From Bacillota bacterium (GTDB lineage Bacteria; Bacillota; Clostridia; Christensenellales; SZUA-584), in contig JAEWTW010000043.1 of the NCBI GenBank assembly GCA_023397655.1, positions 93,410-157,409 on the forward strand: a stretch of 64,000 nucleotides of DNA. The letters run 5' to 3'. Under the pieces are notes generated by a model. The model was not told the origin of the DNA. It made no database searches and worked only from the letters and a program-made list of their open reading frames with translations. The position numbers and the translations under genes are program-made. This document shows positions 32,743 through 41,897 of the stretch, one piece after another; positions within the stretch are counted from its first letter, which is position 1; each line of letters starts with the position of its first letter.

Positions 32743-35346
32743 TTACGAATGCTTATGCCATGCTTGGTAGATGTCATTCCTGCGCTGGAAGGCTTCCTGC
32801 CCGCCCTCCATGATGTCAACGATGAGGGTATGGGACTCGGCGTTGTCGATGTTACCGACGGTCGGGGTGATGGCTTGTTCGGTAAATGCCGTGGCGACCA
32901 CACGCTCCGCGTCACCAAGCACGGGGATGTTGGGATTATGGGTGGCAAAGATGAACTGGACGCTCGGCTTCTTTGCTTTCACAGTTTTGATGAATTCACG
33001 GTAGACCACCTGATTGTCCAAGTCGTCTTCCGGCTGGTCAATGATGATGATGTCGCTGTCGTCTTGGGTAAGGATGGTCAGCACCAACGCGGATGCCCGC
33101 TGCCCAAGGGAATGCTCGCGAAGCGGTTTGCCGTGGTATAGAATATTGATGCAGTCTCCGCTCCAGCAACGGACATACTGCGTGTAATCTCCCAGAACTT
33201 TTTCTGTGAACTTGGCGTACTCCGTATCTACAAGGATTTTCTTTAGCTCCTTGCCACTGTCAACGAGAATGTCCATCAGGACGGCAACGCCGTCCGGCAT
33301 GGCGGCACATATCTGTTCTGTCTTGGTGTCTGCGCTACGGATGGCTGTCCCTTGGAAAGTTCTCTTAACCAACTGGAACAGGGCTTCGGTATTGCCTTTG
33401 AAGGCGATGCTGATTGCCAAAGCGTCTTGCCTTCCGTTCAGCCTGTTGATTTCAGCTTCATAGGCGCGGAAAACCGTCATCAGGGCATCGTTGCGTTGGC
33501 GGGAGAGACCGAGGATTCGGGTTTTAATTGCATCCATCGAAGTCGCTTCGCGCTTGAACCGTTCGATCTCCGTCACATGTTTGGCTCTGTCCTGCGTGTA
33601 TTTCAAGAAGCCTTTGAGGTCAAGGGTGTCATCGTTGATTTCGCGCTGAATTTGGGCAAACTCATCCTTCAACCCTTCGATAAGCTGTTTCAGTTCCGTT
33701 TGCAGTCCAACGAGCGCGTCTTTTTCAACACCCAACTCTGAGGAAAGGTCGGAAATCTTCTGGAGTATTGCGGCAATGCGCCCGACGACGGCTTGCGCCC
33801 GCGTGAACAATTTCGGGTTGTTTTTCGAGACATATGCGTCGAGTGAGGCACCATCGAGAGAAGCCGCTTGGATGAAGGTGCCAAGCCTTGTGTGAATGGC
33901 TTCGATGGTGCTGATCACGCCTTCGAGTTTGGTTTTGTCCGTGCCGAAGTCCGTCTGTTTCTCCAGCTTCTGCGTGATGCCCTTGTCCACGAAAATCCTG
34001 AGCTTATGATCAAGGTCGGCAATTTGCCCTTCAAGCTCCTTGATTTTTTCAGGAATCTGTGTTACATCCAGTAGGCTCTTAATGGCTTCCGTAAGCTGGG
34101 ATTCCGCTTGCCCCAAGTCTGCGGCGGGGATTCTGTCGCCGAGCAGCTTGTCCAGTAGTTTCTTTTCGTAGTTTTCCTCCGTGTCGGAACGTGCCAAGTC
34201 CTTCTGCCCGAAGTAGAGAGCATTCCTGATGAGTGAGCCGACCGAGGCAGTGACATCACTGCCAGACGCAACATCGGTGATGTAGGCGCGGTCGCCATTT
34301 ATTTTTGAAATGTCGTATTTGCGACCGTGCTGGTCAACGACACGCACAGTGGCTTCGCCACCCGAACCCAAAACGAATGCCACGAGTTTATTTTTGTACT
34401 GCTGATCTGCCGAAGCATCTATGCCCAGCACCCAGCGCAAAACTTCAAGAATGGAGGATTTTCCGCTTCCCCGGATTCCAATCAGCGTATTCAGTTGTGG
34501 CGACAGATTCAGCGCAACACCGTTGAGTTTCCCGCCTGTGAAGCTGATGGATTCAACATAGCTATGGCGCAGGTTCTTGTAGTTTTCGAAAACCCGGTTC
34601 TCGTGATCTACAAGGGCATACTTCAATGCATCAAAGGAAAACTCACCAAGTTTGATATATGTCTGGCAACAATCCTTGCCAATCTCATCGAGCCGTTTGG
34701 GGTCGGAGCCTTCGACAAGGGCTATATCATAACCGAGCCACTGCTGGAGCTTCGGGATGTTGTCGTGTGTACGGAGTTTTTGAACGCCAAGAACGCGCCG
34801 CCTAAAAAACTCATTTCGGGCAAGGGATTCAATCAAGCCTCCGTCGCATTCATAAATCAGACCGTTACTCTGCTCAACATGGGCGAAAATGACGAAGTAG
34901 TCTTTGCCGAGCCGTTCCAATTCTTCAAGGGTCTGCGGGACATCATATCGGCATCTGGTGTTGGCATTTTCATGATTCGGGATACCCTGAAAGGCAGCGG
35001 TAATAAAACTGCTGATTGCGTCATCGCCGTTATTAATCCACTCGTCAGGGTTAAAGACAATCAGGGTGTGGAGTCCGTTGCTACCTTCTTTGATGGAAAG
35101 CTCCACGCCGGGCAGGAGGAATATGTCGTTCTGCTTTGCCTTCTTGCGAAGGGCTTTGTATTCGCCGAGATCGAACTTGTTGTGATTCGTGATCACACCG
35201 ACGCTGATGCCCTTTTGCTTTAGCGCGTCAACATAGTCGCCGACGAAGCTGTTTTCTTCGCCAGCGTACTCAAATTCCTTATCGCGCCGCGTATGGAGAT
35301 GGAAATCAACACATAGAATCTCGGAGCCGTAGTCAAACTTCGCCAT
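32743..35346 (-). CDS. PHP-domain / SMC-like AAA ATPase (TrlF- or PtuA-like)
   Basis: An 867-residue protein. Residues 1-225 form a PHP phosphoesterase-like domain: FHLHT (H16, H18), TNHN (54-57; usual form TDHN), PGVELS (E82), FAH (H156), GSDPK (D215; usual form GSDAH), so two metal positions differ from consensus. Residues 285-867 are a RecF/SMC-type ATPase: Walker A GIRGSGKSS (290-298), long coiled coils, signature HSLGQRASAL, Walker B IIIIDQPEDDLDN (766 on) and an H-loop ATHNPNIP. Similar ATPases power Septu and other phage-defence systems. It is the last gene of the restriction operon, 19 bp after the methyltransferase. A nuclease-type defence effector is inferred. Confidence 0.78.
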   Translation of the reverse strand: MAKFDYGSEILCVDFHLHTRRDKEFEYAGEENSFVGDYVDALKQKGISVGVITNHNKFDLGEYKALRKKAKQNDIFLLPGVELSIKEGSNGLHTLIVFNPDEWINNGDDAISSFITAAFQGIPNHENANTRCRYDVPQTLEELERLGKDYFVIFAHVEQSNGLIYECDGGLIESLARNEFFRRRVLGVQKLRTHDNIPKLQQWLGYDIALVEGSDPKRLDEIGKDCCQTYIKLGEFSFDALKYALVDHENRVFENYKNLRHSYVESISFTGGKLNGVALNLSPQLNTLIGIRGSGKSSILEVLRWVLGIDASADQQYKNKLVAFVLGSGGEATVRVVDQHGRKYDISKINGDRAYITDVASGSDVTASVGSLIRNALYFGQKDLARSDTEENYEKKLLDKLLGDRIPAADLGQAESQLTEAIKSLLDVTQIPEKIKELEGQIADLDHKLRIFVDKGITQKLEKQTDFGTDKTKLEGVISTIEAIHTRLGTFIQAASLDGASLDAYVSKNNPKLFTRAQAVVGRIAAILQKISDLSSELGVEKDALVGLQTELKQLIEGLKDEFAQIQREINDDTLDLKGFLKYTQDRAKHVTEIERFKREATSMDAIKTRILGLSRQRNDALMTVFRAYEAEINRLNGRQDALAISIAFKGNTEALFQLVKRTFQGTAIRSADTKTEQICAAMPDGVAVLMDILVDSGKELKKILVDTEYAKFTEKVLGDYTQYVRCWSGDCINILYHGKPLREHSLGQRASALVLTILTQDDSDIIIIDQPEDDLDNQVVYREFIKTVKAKKPSVQFIFATHNPNIPVLGDAERVVATAFTEQAITPTVGNIDNAESHTLIVDIMEGGQEAFQRRNDIYQAWHKHS

Positions 35347-35365
35347 ACCTCATCCCCCTGTTCCC

Positions 35366-36991
35366 TCAAGACCGCCCTAACCGCCGCCTCTTGAGCTTCC
35401 TCCATATCAAGCGGAATCTGTGGCACCAATCAGCATCAATACCAAGTGTATCGACAAGCAATTCTTTGTCAACTATGTCCAGTGCCTGTTCAATGTCCGC
35501 ATCCTCTCGAACGATAGCATCGACGCGGCGTAGCAAGCCCTCACGCTTGGCTGGGTCAATGCCGGATATTTTTGGCAGCAGGATATTACCCATCTCGCCC
35601 GGTAAAATCTCCAGTACCCCGCCGCCATAACTGCGTCCGCATATCTCCGCAAAGGCGAAGGAAATGCTGTTGTAATAAGAAAGTAGCACGTTCAACGGGT
35701 CAACATCTACGTAAAACTTCATGCGGTGCATGGTGTCCGTAGATACAGCTTCGCATTGGTTTAGCACGAATTTTGGGTAGATATTGTTGCGGCGCAAGAA
35801 AAAGGCATCCGGCACCCACACAGAAGGCACAATGTACCAGCGGTCACGGATAGTGCATTTGTAGCCGCTGTGCTGGTCGGATTCCTCACCCAAGCGGATG
35901 TATTCCTTGTGTTTGACAGGATACTCCTCGTAGGGGGTGTCAGGGAAGCTGACTAACATCGCCTTTTTGCCAGCGTTAACGTTGGACTGCCAGTCGGCTT
36001 CTGTGAAGTATATCCCATGGGCATGGGAACTTCGACCGATCAGTGGCAAAGTCACAGATTCCAGTTCATACTCTGTTTCCGTATCTTCCGTGATGGAGAA
36101 ATAATCGTTGTTCCCGGTGGTGATGCCAACATTGATAATGCCGTACTCTTTGAACGGAGCAAAGCGGGCATCGGCACGGAGGTTTTGGATAAGTTCAGCT
36201 TCGGTTGAGGACACAAAATATTTAGTCCATTTTTCCTTAACGTGCTGAACTTTTTGGAAGCCGTTTTTTCTTAAATCCAAGGTTTTGAAGTCCTCAAGGG
36301 TATCCATCTCGATGATACGGATGCCCTTCTCCGCGCCGCCCTTTTCACCAACGAGGACACAAACCTCCTGCTCAATCTCAGGGAAGATGAGCTTTTCAAA
36401 GGTGATAAGCGTGATCCTTGAAAGCTGGTTTGTCAGGAACAAGCGCAGATCTTCGGCATAAGCAACCTGCAATATCTCCGCCGGAACGACAAAGGCTATT
36501 TTGCCGTTATCAGAAAGCATCTGGACACAGGCGACGAGGAAGCAGACCCATGCGTTAATGAGCTTGTTCGACTTCATGCCGTGGGATGTCAGAATCTGCG
36601 ACTGAATCTCCCGCTGGGCTTCGGTCAGGTATTGATAGCGGATATACGGCGGGTTGCCGAGAATCAAGTCATACCGTTCTTTCTGGTAGCACCGCTCATA
36701 AAACTCAAGAAAATCCTCAACCAAAACATTTATATTTTCGGCGTTGGGATAGCGTGTTTGCACTTTTTGCGCTTCAGCTGCCTCTATTTCGACAGCAGTT
36801 AGCGTATCAATTCGGTCGAGCATACCGCAGGACTGGAGGCTGTCAATGAAAACGCCGTCTCCGCAGCTTGGCTCTAAAACGCTTCGGGGGTTATCGTCCG
36901 CGAAAAGACCAACCATGGCGTTGGCGAGTACCAACGGCGTATAATATGCACCTCGGAGCTTTTGCTCGGTGCTGTCCTTTTTTAGACGCAT
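35366..36991 (-). CDS. N6-adenine DNA methyltransferase (Eco57I-like)
   Basis: A 541-residue protein. Seen: GAYYTPLVLANAMV (motif X region), VLEPSCGDGVF (motif I, 40-48), DLILGNPPYIRYQYL (motif IV, NPPY 113-116), KIAFVVPAEIL, and a long C-terminal part that probably recognises the target sequence. No nuclease motif was seen at the N-terminus, unlike the neighbouring enzyme. It probably methylates adenine, either to protect host DNA from the operon's nuclease activity or to serve the PHP-ATPase. GGGGG lies 8 bases upstream. It is 18 bp after the type IIG gene. Confidence 0.85.
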   Translation of the reverse strand: MRLKKDSTEQKLRGAYYTPLVLANAMVGLFADDNPRSVLEPSCGDGVFIDSLQSCGMLDRIDTLTAVEIEAAEAQKVQTRYPNAENINVLVEDFLEFYERCYQKERYDLILGNPPYIRYQYLTEAQREIQSQILTSHGMKSNKLINAWVCFLVACVQMLSDNGKIAFVVPAEILQVAYAEDLRLFLTNQLSRITLITFEKLIFPEIEQEVCVLVGEKGGAEKGIRIIEMDTLEDFKTLDLRKNGFQKVQHVKEKWTKYFVSSTEAELIQNLRADARFAPFKEYGIINVGITTGNNDYFSITEDTETEYELESVTLPLIGRSSHAHGIYFTEADWQSNVNAGKKAMLVSFPDTPYEEYPVKHKEYIRLGEESDQHSGYKCTIRDRWYIVPSVWVPDAFFLRRNNIYPKFVLNQCEAVSTDTMHRMKFYVDVDPLNVLLSYYNSISFAFAEICGRSYGGGVLEILPGEMGNILLPKISGIDPAKREGLLRRVDAIVREDADIEQALDIVDKELLVDTLGIDADWCHRFRLIWRKLKRRRLGRS

Positions 36992-37009
36992 CTCATAACC
37001 CCCTTTCTG

Positions 37010-40003
37010 TCAAAACTCCAAACGATAGATACGGGAAATCAATCCCTCGATCCGTTCGATCAGAGTCTTCTTCTGGCGCAGCAGAACGCTTTCCACACGT
37101 TTAGGTGGAGCGGACACCAGCCTGTCATTTATGCCATATACTTCACGGGTCAAACTAACAACTTCGTCGTGGATGGCTCTTTGCGCGGGAACAGAAAAGT
37201 CCAGTTCCACAAAGGGCAGCGATGAGAGAATGAACGTCCCCCTTGCGACGAAACCGCCCTCAAAGTAACTGCCGGACATACGGATATACTGCTCGGTGTA
37301 TGGGTTGGACAGCCATGCCTGTATGTATTCCAAGGCATAGGGGCTTCCCGACTTATGGCTGACCGCGCAATACCCAGCCGTGCCGCCGGAGGCAATCAGC
37401 ATATCATTGCCATCATAAGCATACATCGGTTCTTGACTCAGGACGCCGACGATCAGTTTCGGCGTGTTGATGAACGCCGTCAGAGCTTGTGTTCTGCCGT
37501 ATTGATACCACGTTTCTGCAGTGGCGTTCAGCACGTCCCGAACGCCGGACGGCGATACCAATTTGGGAACCAGTCTGTCATAGTAATGGCTAAGGTAAGC
37601 ATACGCGCCAGGGTAACGGGTTTCCATTTCCTCTTTCGGTATCAGCTTGCCATCAGTGTCATAGGGGAATATAATCCGTTTGTCCGTGCCCAGCAAGCTG
37701 TAGGAATTTGAACCCTTCTCAGCCTTGAGGGTGGGCTTGAAATATGGCTTAAGTATCGCTTTTTCAATGGCGAAGTCCTGCCCGTCACGTTCTATGGTGA
37801 CGGTCGTTCCGCTCGCGTGCTTGACCTCACCCGCTGAGAACCAATATACGGGAACAGGGCGTTCCGCGCTGGTTTGGATGCCATTGAAAATCTCAGCATG
37901 GGTTTCCAGCGGAACCGTTCTGCCTTCCAGCCTTTGCAGTAATGCCATGAAATCCATGTCTGTAGTCAGTTTCCATGGCGAATCGTCCAGTGAGGACGCT
38001 TTCACGACGATGGATTCCACATCTTCCCTTGCCCACAGGGTCGGGGCAGACGTAACATTGGAATAGATAAAATCCTCGTTCTGCTGTTTTTGCAGGAGTA
38101 GGATTGAACTGTATATGGTCTTATCCTCGAACAACTGCGCGTCACCGAAGTCGTCCAACTGCACCAGCATCGCGTGTCGGGAAATCAACTGCCGCAACTT
38201 TTGCCCGGCGTCGACCTTAAAGAACTTGTTCGGAACAATGTAGCATACCAAACCGCCGTCCCGAACCTGATGGATGGCTCGTTCGACGAAGATGAAGTAT
38301 TTGTCAAACTGCTTATATGCGGAACTATACTTGTTCTTGTAGACATCAAACTCAACCGCCGGAAGCAGTGCGTGAATATCTTCTGTGCTGACGTAAGGCG
38401 GGTTGCCGATGATGGCGTCAAACGGTCTGTCCAGCCGTATTTCCGACCAGTTAAACGGAACCACGGCAAGCAACTCGTGGGGAGAGAGTCTCCTGCCGTC
38501 AAGCTCGCGGTCGCCGATCAGGGCGTTGCCGTGGAAGATGTTCGTGCTGAGTTCAGGTAGAATCGGAGTGGATTCGGCAACAGACGGCGTGGTTTCATTT
38601 TCTATGAGCTTGACCAGTAATGAAAACTTGGCGACTTCCACCGCGTGGATGTCAATATCTATGCCGTAGATACAAGAGCAGAGAAGCTGTTTCTTTTCTT
38701 CCAGAGGCAACTTGAAGAAGCCATTCCCGATATCGATAAGGTGGGAAGGATCGTTTTGCGCGTACCATTCAACGCAGTAGTTCTGCAAATAGTCAAACGC
38801 TGCCTCCAGAAACACGCCAGAGCCACAGGCGATGTCTGCAATCCGCAAATCAAATAATTCCTGCGGAGTCTTGCCTTCGCAAAGCCGTGCCATGGTTTGC
38901 TCGACAATGTACTTTACGATTTCCGTTGGCGTTGTGACGATGGAACGGTCGGCATAGTCTTTTTTCTTGGCAAGACCAATAGACCCGCCCGACAACACCG
39001 CCAACTGCTCCGTGAGGAACATTTCGTAGATTTTTCCGAGAAGGTTGGATTCGATGATGCTGAACAGATAAGGGCTTTGCGGATAATACAAACCCTGCAC
39101 AATTTCGGTGATGACCGCGCTGCTCAAGTCAAACACAATATTGTTGCCAGAGAACAGCCCGGAGTCATAACGGCGGTCGGCGACACGAAGCATCTCTTCC
39201 AAGCGAGTGTTCAGTTGCGCCGGATCGCTGATTGTTTCCTGCAGGTTATGATACAGCGGCAGGTTCTTGTCCTCACAGATGCGAAGGAAAACAATCTGGT
39301 TGATGAAGTCCTGCACGACATCGTTTAGGACATCCAGCGACCTATATTTGGGGTCTTTGTGGTATAGTTCATTGCTCAGCGAAACGCGCCAGCGGTTGAT
39401 CTGCTCCAAGAATAGCGTGTCGACCTGCTGCTTTTGTGAGCTTCCTGCAAGAAGATGCTCATCGAAATAGGCGTCGAACGCGCCGGAATAGATGACATCC
39501 CTTGATATCAAGGAGCGAATTTCATCAAACTTGCTGGCGTAGTCCGTAAAGTGATAGAAGCGGTACCGTGCAACGGGGCAAGCCTCACCTTCCCTTGTGA
39601 CGACGGTGCTGTCGTAGATGATAAGGTATTCAAAGTTGGTCAGAACGGTAACCTTGTGGTTGGCGTTCCAGCCATACTTCCGGGCTTGCATGGCGGGTTC
39701 CGGGTGACGGAAGATATCGACAGCGGGTTTCTTAGCCTCAACAAACAGCTTTGCAACGCCGCGCAGGGTAAGCGAATAATCGGGGCGGTCAGTTTCCGTA
39801 GAATAGTTCTCGGCAATGACCTCTCGGTATTGGGGAGGCAGCCCTTTCGCGTTGGAGACATCCCATCCCAACAACTGCAAAAGAGGGTCGATATACTCAA
39901 TCCGGCAAGAATGCTCATTATAGGCGTTTCTCTGGTCTTTGTAGTAAGCCAGATTCGCCGCAAACTTGTCGGTCAGGGTTTTAAGTTCATTATGTATATC
40001 CAC
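37010..40003 (-). CDS. Type IIG restriction-modification enzyme
   Basis: A 997-residue single-chain enzyme. N-terminal PD-(D/E)XK nuclease: RPDYSLTL with D75, then LFVEAKKP (E89-A-K91). Helical linker. Methyltransferase motif I ADIACGSGVF (about 390-398), motif IV AIIGNPPYVS (NPPY 534-537). The C-terminal 380 residues resemble TaqI-type target-recognition domains. It should both cut and methylate DNA at an asymmetric site. The start codon is GTG at 40003 with AGGG upstream; 35 bp separate it from the small regulator, which probably controls its timing. Confidence 0.87.
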   Translation of the reverse strand: MDIHNELKTLTDKFAANLAYYKDQRNAYNEHSCRIEYIDPLLQLLGWDVSNAKGLPPQYREVIAENYSTETDRPDYSLTLRGVAKLFVEAKKPAVDIFRHPEPAMQARKYGWNANHKVTVLTNFEYLIIYDSTVVTREGEACPVARYRFYHFTDYASKFDEIRSLISRDVIYSGAFDAYFDEHLLAGSSQKQQVDTLFLEQINRWRVSLSNELYHKDPKYRSLDVLNDVVQDFINQIVFLRICEDKNLPLYHNLQETISDPAQLNTRLEEMLRVADRRYDSGLFSGNNIVFDLSSAVITEIVQGLYYPQSPYLFSIIESNLLGKIYEMFLTEQLAVLSGGSIGLAKKKDYADRSIVTTPTEIVKYIVEQTMARLCEGKTPQELFDLRIADIACGSGVFLEAAFDYLQNYCVEWYAQNDPSHLIDIGNGFFKLPLEEKKQLLCSCIYGIDIDIHAVEVAKFSLLVKLIENETTPSVAESTPILPELSTNIFHGNALIGDRELDGRRLSPHELLAVVPFNWSEIRLDRPFDAIIGNPPYVSTEDIHALLPAVEFDVYKNKYSSAYKQFDKYFIFVERAIHQVRDGGLVCYIVPNKFFKVDAGQKLRQLISRHAMLVQLDDFGDAQLFEDKTIYSSILLLQKQQNEDFIYSNVTSAPTLWAREDVESIVVKASSLDDSPWKLTTDMDFMALLQRLEGRTVPLETHAEIFNGIQTSAERPVPVYWFSAGEVKHASGTTVTIERDGQDFAIEKAILKPYFKPTLKAEKGSNSYSLLGTDKRIIFPYDTDGKLIPKEEMETRYPGAYAYLSHYYDRLVPKLVSPSGVRDVLNATAETWYQYGRTQALTAFINTPKLIVGVLSQEPMYAYDGNDMLIASGGTAGYCAVSHKSGSPYALEYIQAWLSNPYTEQYIRMSGSYFEGGFVARGTFILSSLPFVELDFSVPAQRAIHDEVVSLTREVYGINDRLVSAPPKRVESVLLRQKKTLIERIEGLISRIYRLEF

Positions 40004-40038
40004 GGAAACCCTGCCTTTCTATCTTCGGTGGCTATCCA

Positions 40039-40251
40039 TTAAACACGTTCTATGGCTGTGATGATGTCTTTCGACAGGTTTTTGCTTTTGCAGTAATCCA
40101 AAATACGTAGTTTCGCCAGACGGCTCGGAACAGAGCGGTTGTTTTCCCAACGGTTCAGCGTTGTGAAGCTCACGCTCAATTCGTGTGCAAACTGTTCTTG
40201 CGAAATATTCAGTTCTTTTCTAACTTCCTTGAGTATTTCATCGAGCTTCAT
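40039..40251 (-). CDS. Small XRE-family regulator (controller of the restriction operon)
   Basis: A 70-residue helix-turn-helix protein: LDEILKEVRKELNISQEQFAHELSVSF then TLNRWENNRSVPSR, a standard XRE/Cro fold filling nearly the whole chain. The start at 40251 (MKLDEIL) has GAAGGTG upstream; an open frame extends back to 40317 but crosses the promoter. It is the first gene of the operon and an inverted repeat overlaps its -10 box, so autorepression or controller-protein delay of the nuclease is likely. Confidence 0.85.
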   Translation of the reverse strand: MKLDEILKEVRKELNISQEQFAHELSVSFTTLNRWENNRSVPSRLAKLRILDYCKSKNLSKDIITAIERV

Positions 40252-40275
40252 AGGCACCTTCACCTCATAGCATAT

Positions 40276-40304
40276 ATTATAGCATACGCTATAAAGTTTC
40301 TCAA
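40276..40304 (-). promoter_or_regulatory. Promoter and operator of the restriction operon
   Basis: On the minus strand TTGAGA (40299-40304), 17-base spacer and consensus TATAAT (40276-40281), about 25 bp before the regulator ATG. An inverted repeat TATAGC-ATAC-GCTATA (40278-40293) overlaps the -10, and ATAGCATA is directly repeated at 40267-40274 and 40279-40286. This is the classic layout of a self-regulated XRE operator. Confidence 0.75.
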
Positions 40305-40488
40305 GAACAGAATCCATTCATATCCAACAATATCTTTGGACAAGATAATATCCCCCTCATACCTAATACAATAATATGTGGTAAGTACGGTTTGGTGGAC
40401 ACTTGGAATGGCCGGTACAATCATTACAAGGGGTCATTACATTTTCCGCTCTATACGATAGGAAATATTTCATCCTGTTATCCAAGTT

Positions 40489-40520
40489 CATCCCCGTTGT
40501 GGGCAAAATGGGGGTCAAAA
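40489..40520. repeat. Element-end repeat (outward copy 2)
   Basis: CATCCCCGTTGTGGGCAAAA followed by TGGGGGTCAAAA, near-identical to 31928-31960 and again just before a tRNA-Thr copy. It marks the right end of the defence compartment. The stretch 40305-40576 holds no gene. Confidence 0.65.
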
Positions 40521-40576
40521 CCGTTTTTTCGCTTACGAAGTGCCCGAAAACCCAGTAAAATAGCGGGTTTGCGGAA

Positions 40577-40635
40577 GGTAGGGCACCACCTTGGTAAGGA
40601 AGAGGTCTCGGGTTCGAGTCCCGACATCAGCTCCA
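40577..40635 (+). pseudogene. 3' part of tRNA-Thr, attachment-site copy
   Basis: From GGTAGGGCAC to the CCA end it matches the tRNA at 31984-32059, including the T-arm CGGGTTCGAGTCCCG and acceptor CATCAGC. The 5' acceptor strand is gone and the anticodon stem is mutated (CCACC against GGAAG), so it is not a working tRNA. It is the right-hand direct repeat of an integration event. Confidence 0.8.
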
Positions 40636-40638
40636 GTG

Positions 40639-40672
40639 AAAAAGCCCGTAAACACTGAGTTTGCGGGCTTTT
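40639..40672 (+). terminator. tRNA-Thr terminator, repeat copy 2
   Basis: Same hairpin as 32063-32096 with one base change in the loop. Confidence 0.8.
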
Positions 40673-40712
40673 GCTATGCCCGGAAAAATCTCTGGAAACA
40701 ATAAAAATGGCC

Positions 40713-40748
40713 GTTTGACCCCCATAAAAGCCCCGTTTTGACCCCCAT
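40713..40748. repeat. Paired TTTGACCCCCAT sites (inward copy 2)
   Basis: Sites at 40713-40725 and 40735-40748, spaced as at 32137-32170. The following 500 bp (40749-41249) is AT-rich and contains no gene apart from the palindrome at 41173. Confidence 0.65.
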
Positions 40749-41172
40749 AAAAAGAGTTGTAAAGAGTCCATTTACCAAGACATCGATTTTTCTTGAGCGC
40801 CATGCATAAATCGGTATATTTGCTTGTGCCATTTCACAATTTACTCTGTTTCCAATGAATTACCCTTTACCAGGTAGGTAAAAAGGTTGCAGGAAGAAAA
40901 GTTCCTTATGTTTTTACTGTTGACAATCCATTAAATAGTGAAACAGGCCATTTGGTTTATTGCGCATTAACATGAAGATAATTGTCTAATATAGGTTGTT
41001 TACGGGATAAGTATATTGCATAATAGGATTTAAAGCGAATTTCTCTTTGTTTAAATTAATCCTATTTCACGTGATAAAATGCCCGTTTCCAAAGTTAAAC
41101 TTAAACCGGTATCTGTAATATGATTAAAACGTCTTAAGTGTTACTTTCTACACTTCTACCTAAAAATCTTAA

Positions 41173-41196
41173 GTAAAAGATGACGTCATCTTTTAC
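41173..41196. repeat. Perfect 24-bp palindrome GTAAAAGATGAC/GTCATCTTTTAC
   Basis: A perfect inverted repeat with no spacer, 54 bp upstream of the membrane-protein gene at 41250. The lack of a loop argues for a protein-binding site rather than an RNA hairpin. Confidence 0.7.
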
Positions 41197-41249
41197 CAAT
41201 TTAATTAATTCTTTTTCGGAGAAAATATAGCTAATAGGAGGTAAGTTTT

Positions 41250-41798
41250 ATGTATGAACAAGAAAGAATATTAGCAGAACAATCCATTAAAGACTGGACT
41301 TCGAATGAAGTTTTCACGTTTGGGTGGTTTCTCATGTTAGCAATAATAATTGTTACCTATGCTGTATGGCTCAAGTTGGTGGACAGAAAAAGAGGCACTG
41401 TAATATTATTGATTGGCTCTCTGGAGGCTGTCGCTAAACTATTAATTGTTGCGATATTACTTGATAACATATTAGGGCTATATGATTATAAAATCAGATT
41501 ACTACCGGTACCAGCCAATGTCTTTGCCACTAGCGTTACGTTATCTCCGATTCTTGTAATGCTAGTTACGCAATATAAGTCTTCATGGAAAGGCTATTTG
41601 CTATGGACTGCCATTGGTAATGCTTTTTTAAATTTTGTTATATTCCCTATATATACAGCTATCGGGATCCTTGAATTCCATAAAGGCTGGAATGTTTTTT
41701 ATCATTTCTTCGTGCTATATGCGATAGCTATATGCGTAAGAATTATCTTCCTTTGGATAACTGGGACACAAGAAAAGCTTGAAATAAAAGCCGGATAA
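41250..41798 (+). CDS. Small polytopic membrane protein, possibly CBO0543 family
   Basis: A 182-residue protein with about five hydrophobic segments (for example FGWFLMLAIIIVTYAVWL and FYHFFVLYAIAICVRIIFLW) and a short hydrophilic N-terminus. It resembles a family of small clostridial and Bacillus membrane proteins of unknown function seen as CBO0543-like; I hold this loosely. AATAGGAGG lies before the ATG. The gene is markedly more AT-rich than the chromosome, a sign of transfer. A related protein follows at 41898. Confidence 0.7.
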   Translation: MYEQERILAEQSIKDWTSNEVFTFGWFLMLAIIIVTYAVWLKLVDRKRGTVILLIGSLEAVAKLLIVAILLDNILGLYDYKIRLLPVPANVFATSVTLSPILVMLVTQYKSSWKGYLLWTAIGNAFLNFVIFPIYTAIGILEFHKGWNVFYHFFVLYAIAICVRIIFLWITGTQEKLEIKAG

Positions 41799-41897
41799 CG
41801 ATGGGGAGGGTAATCCACTCCCCTCAACTCCTTATTCAATGAATGCATGATGACCAAGGAAGCAACTAGGAAAGGGAAATGACCAAGATATAATACT

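Noticed and set aside
32722..33141. Plus-strand frame of 139 codons after the integrase remnant
   Set aside because: It is the complement of the C-terminal ATPase region, including Walker B and the H-loop, and so is a shadow.
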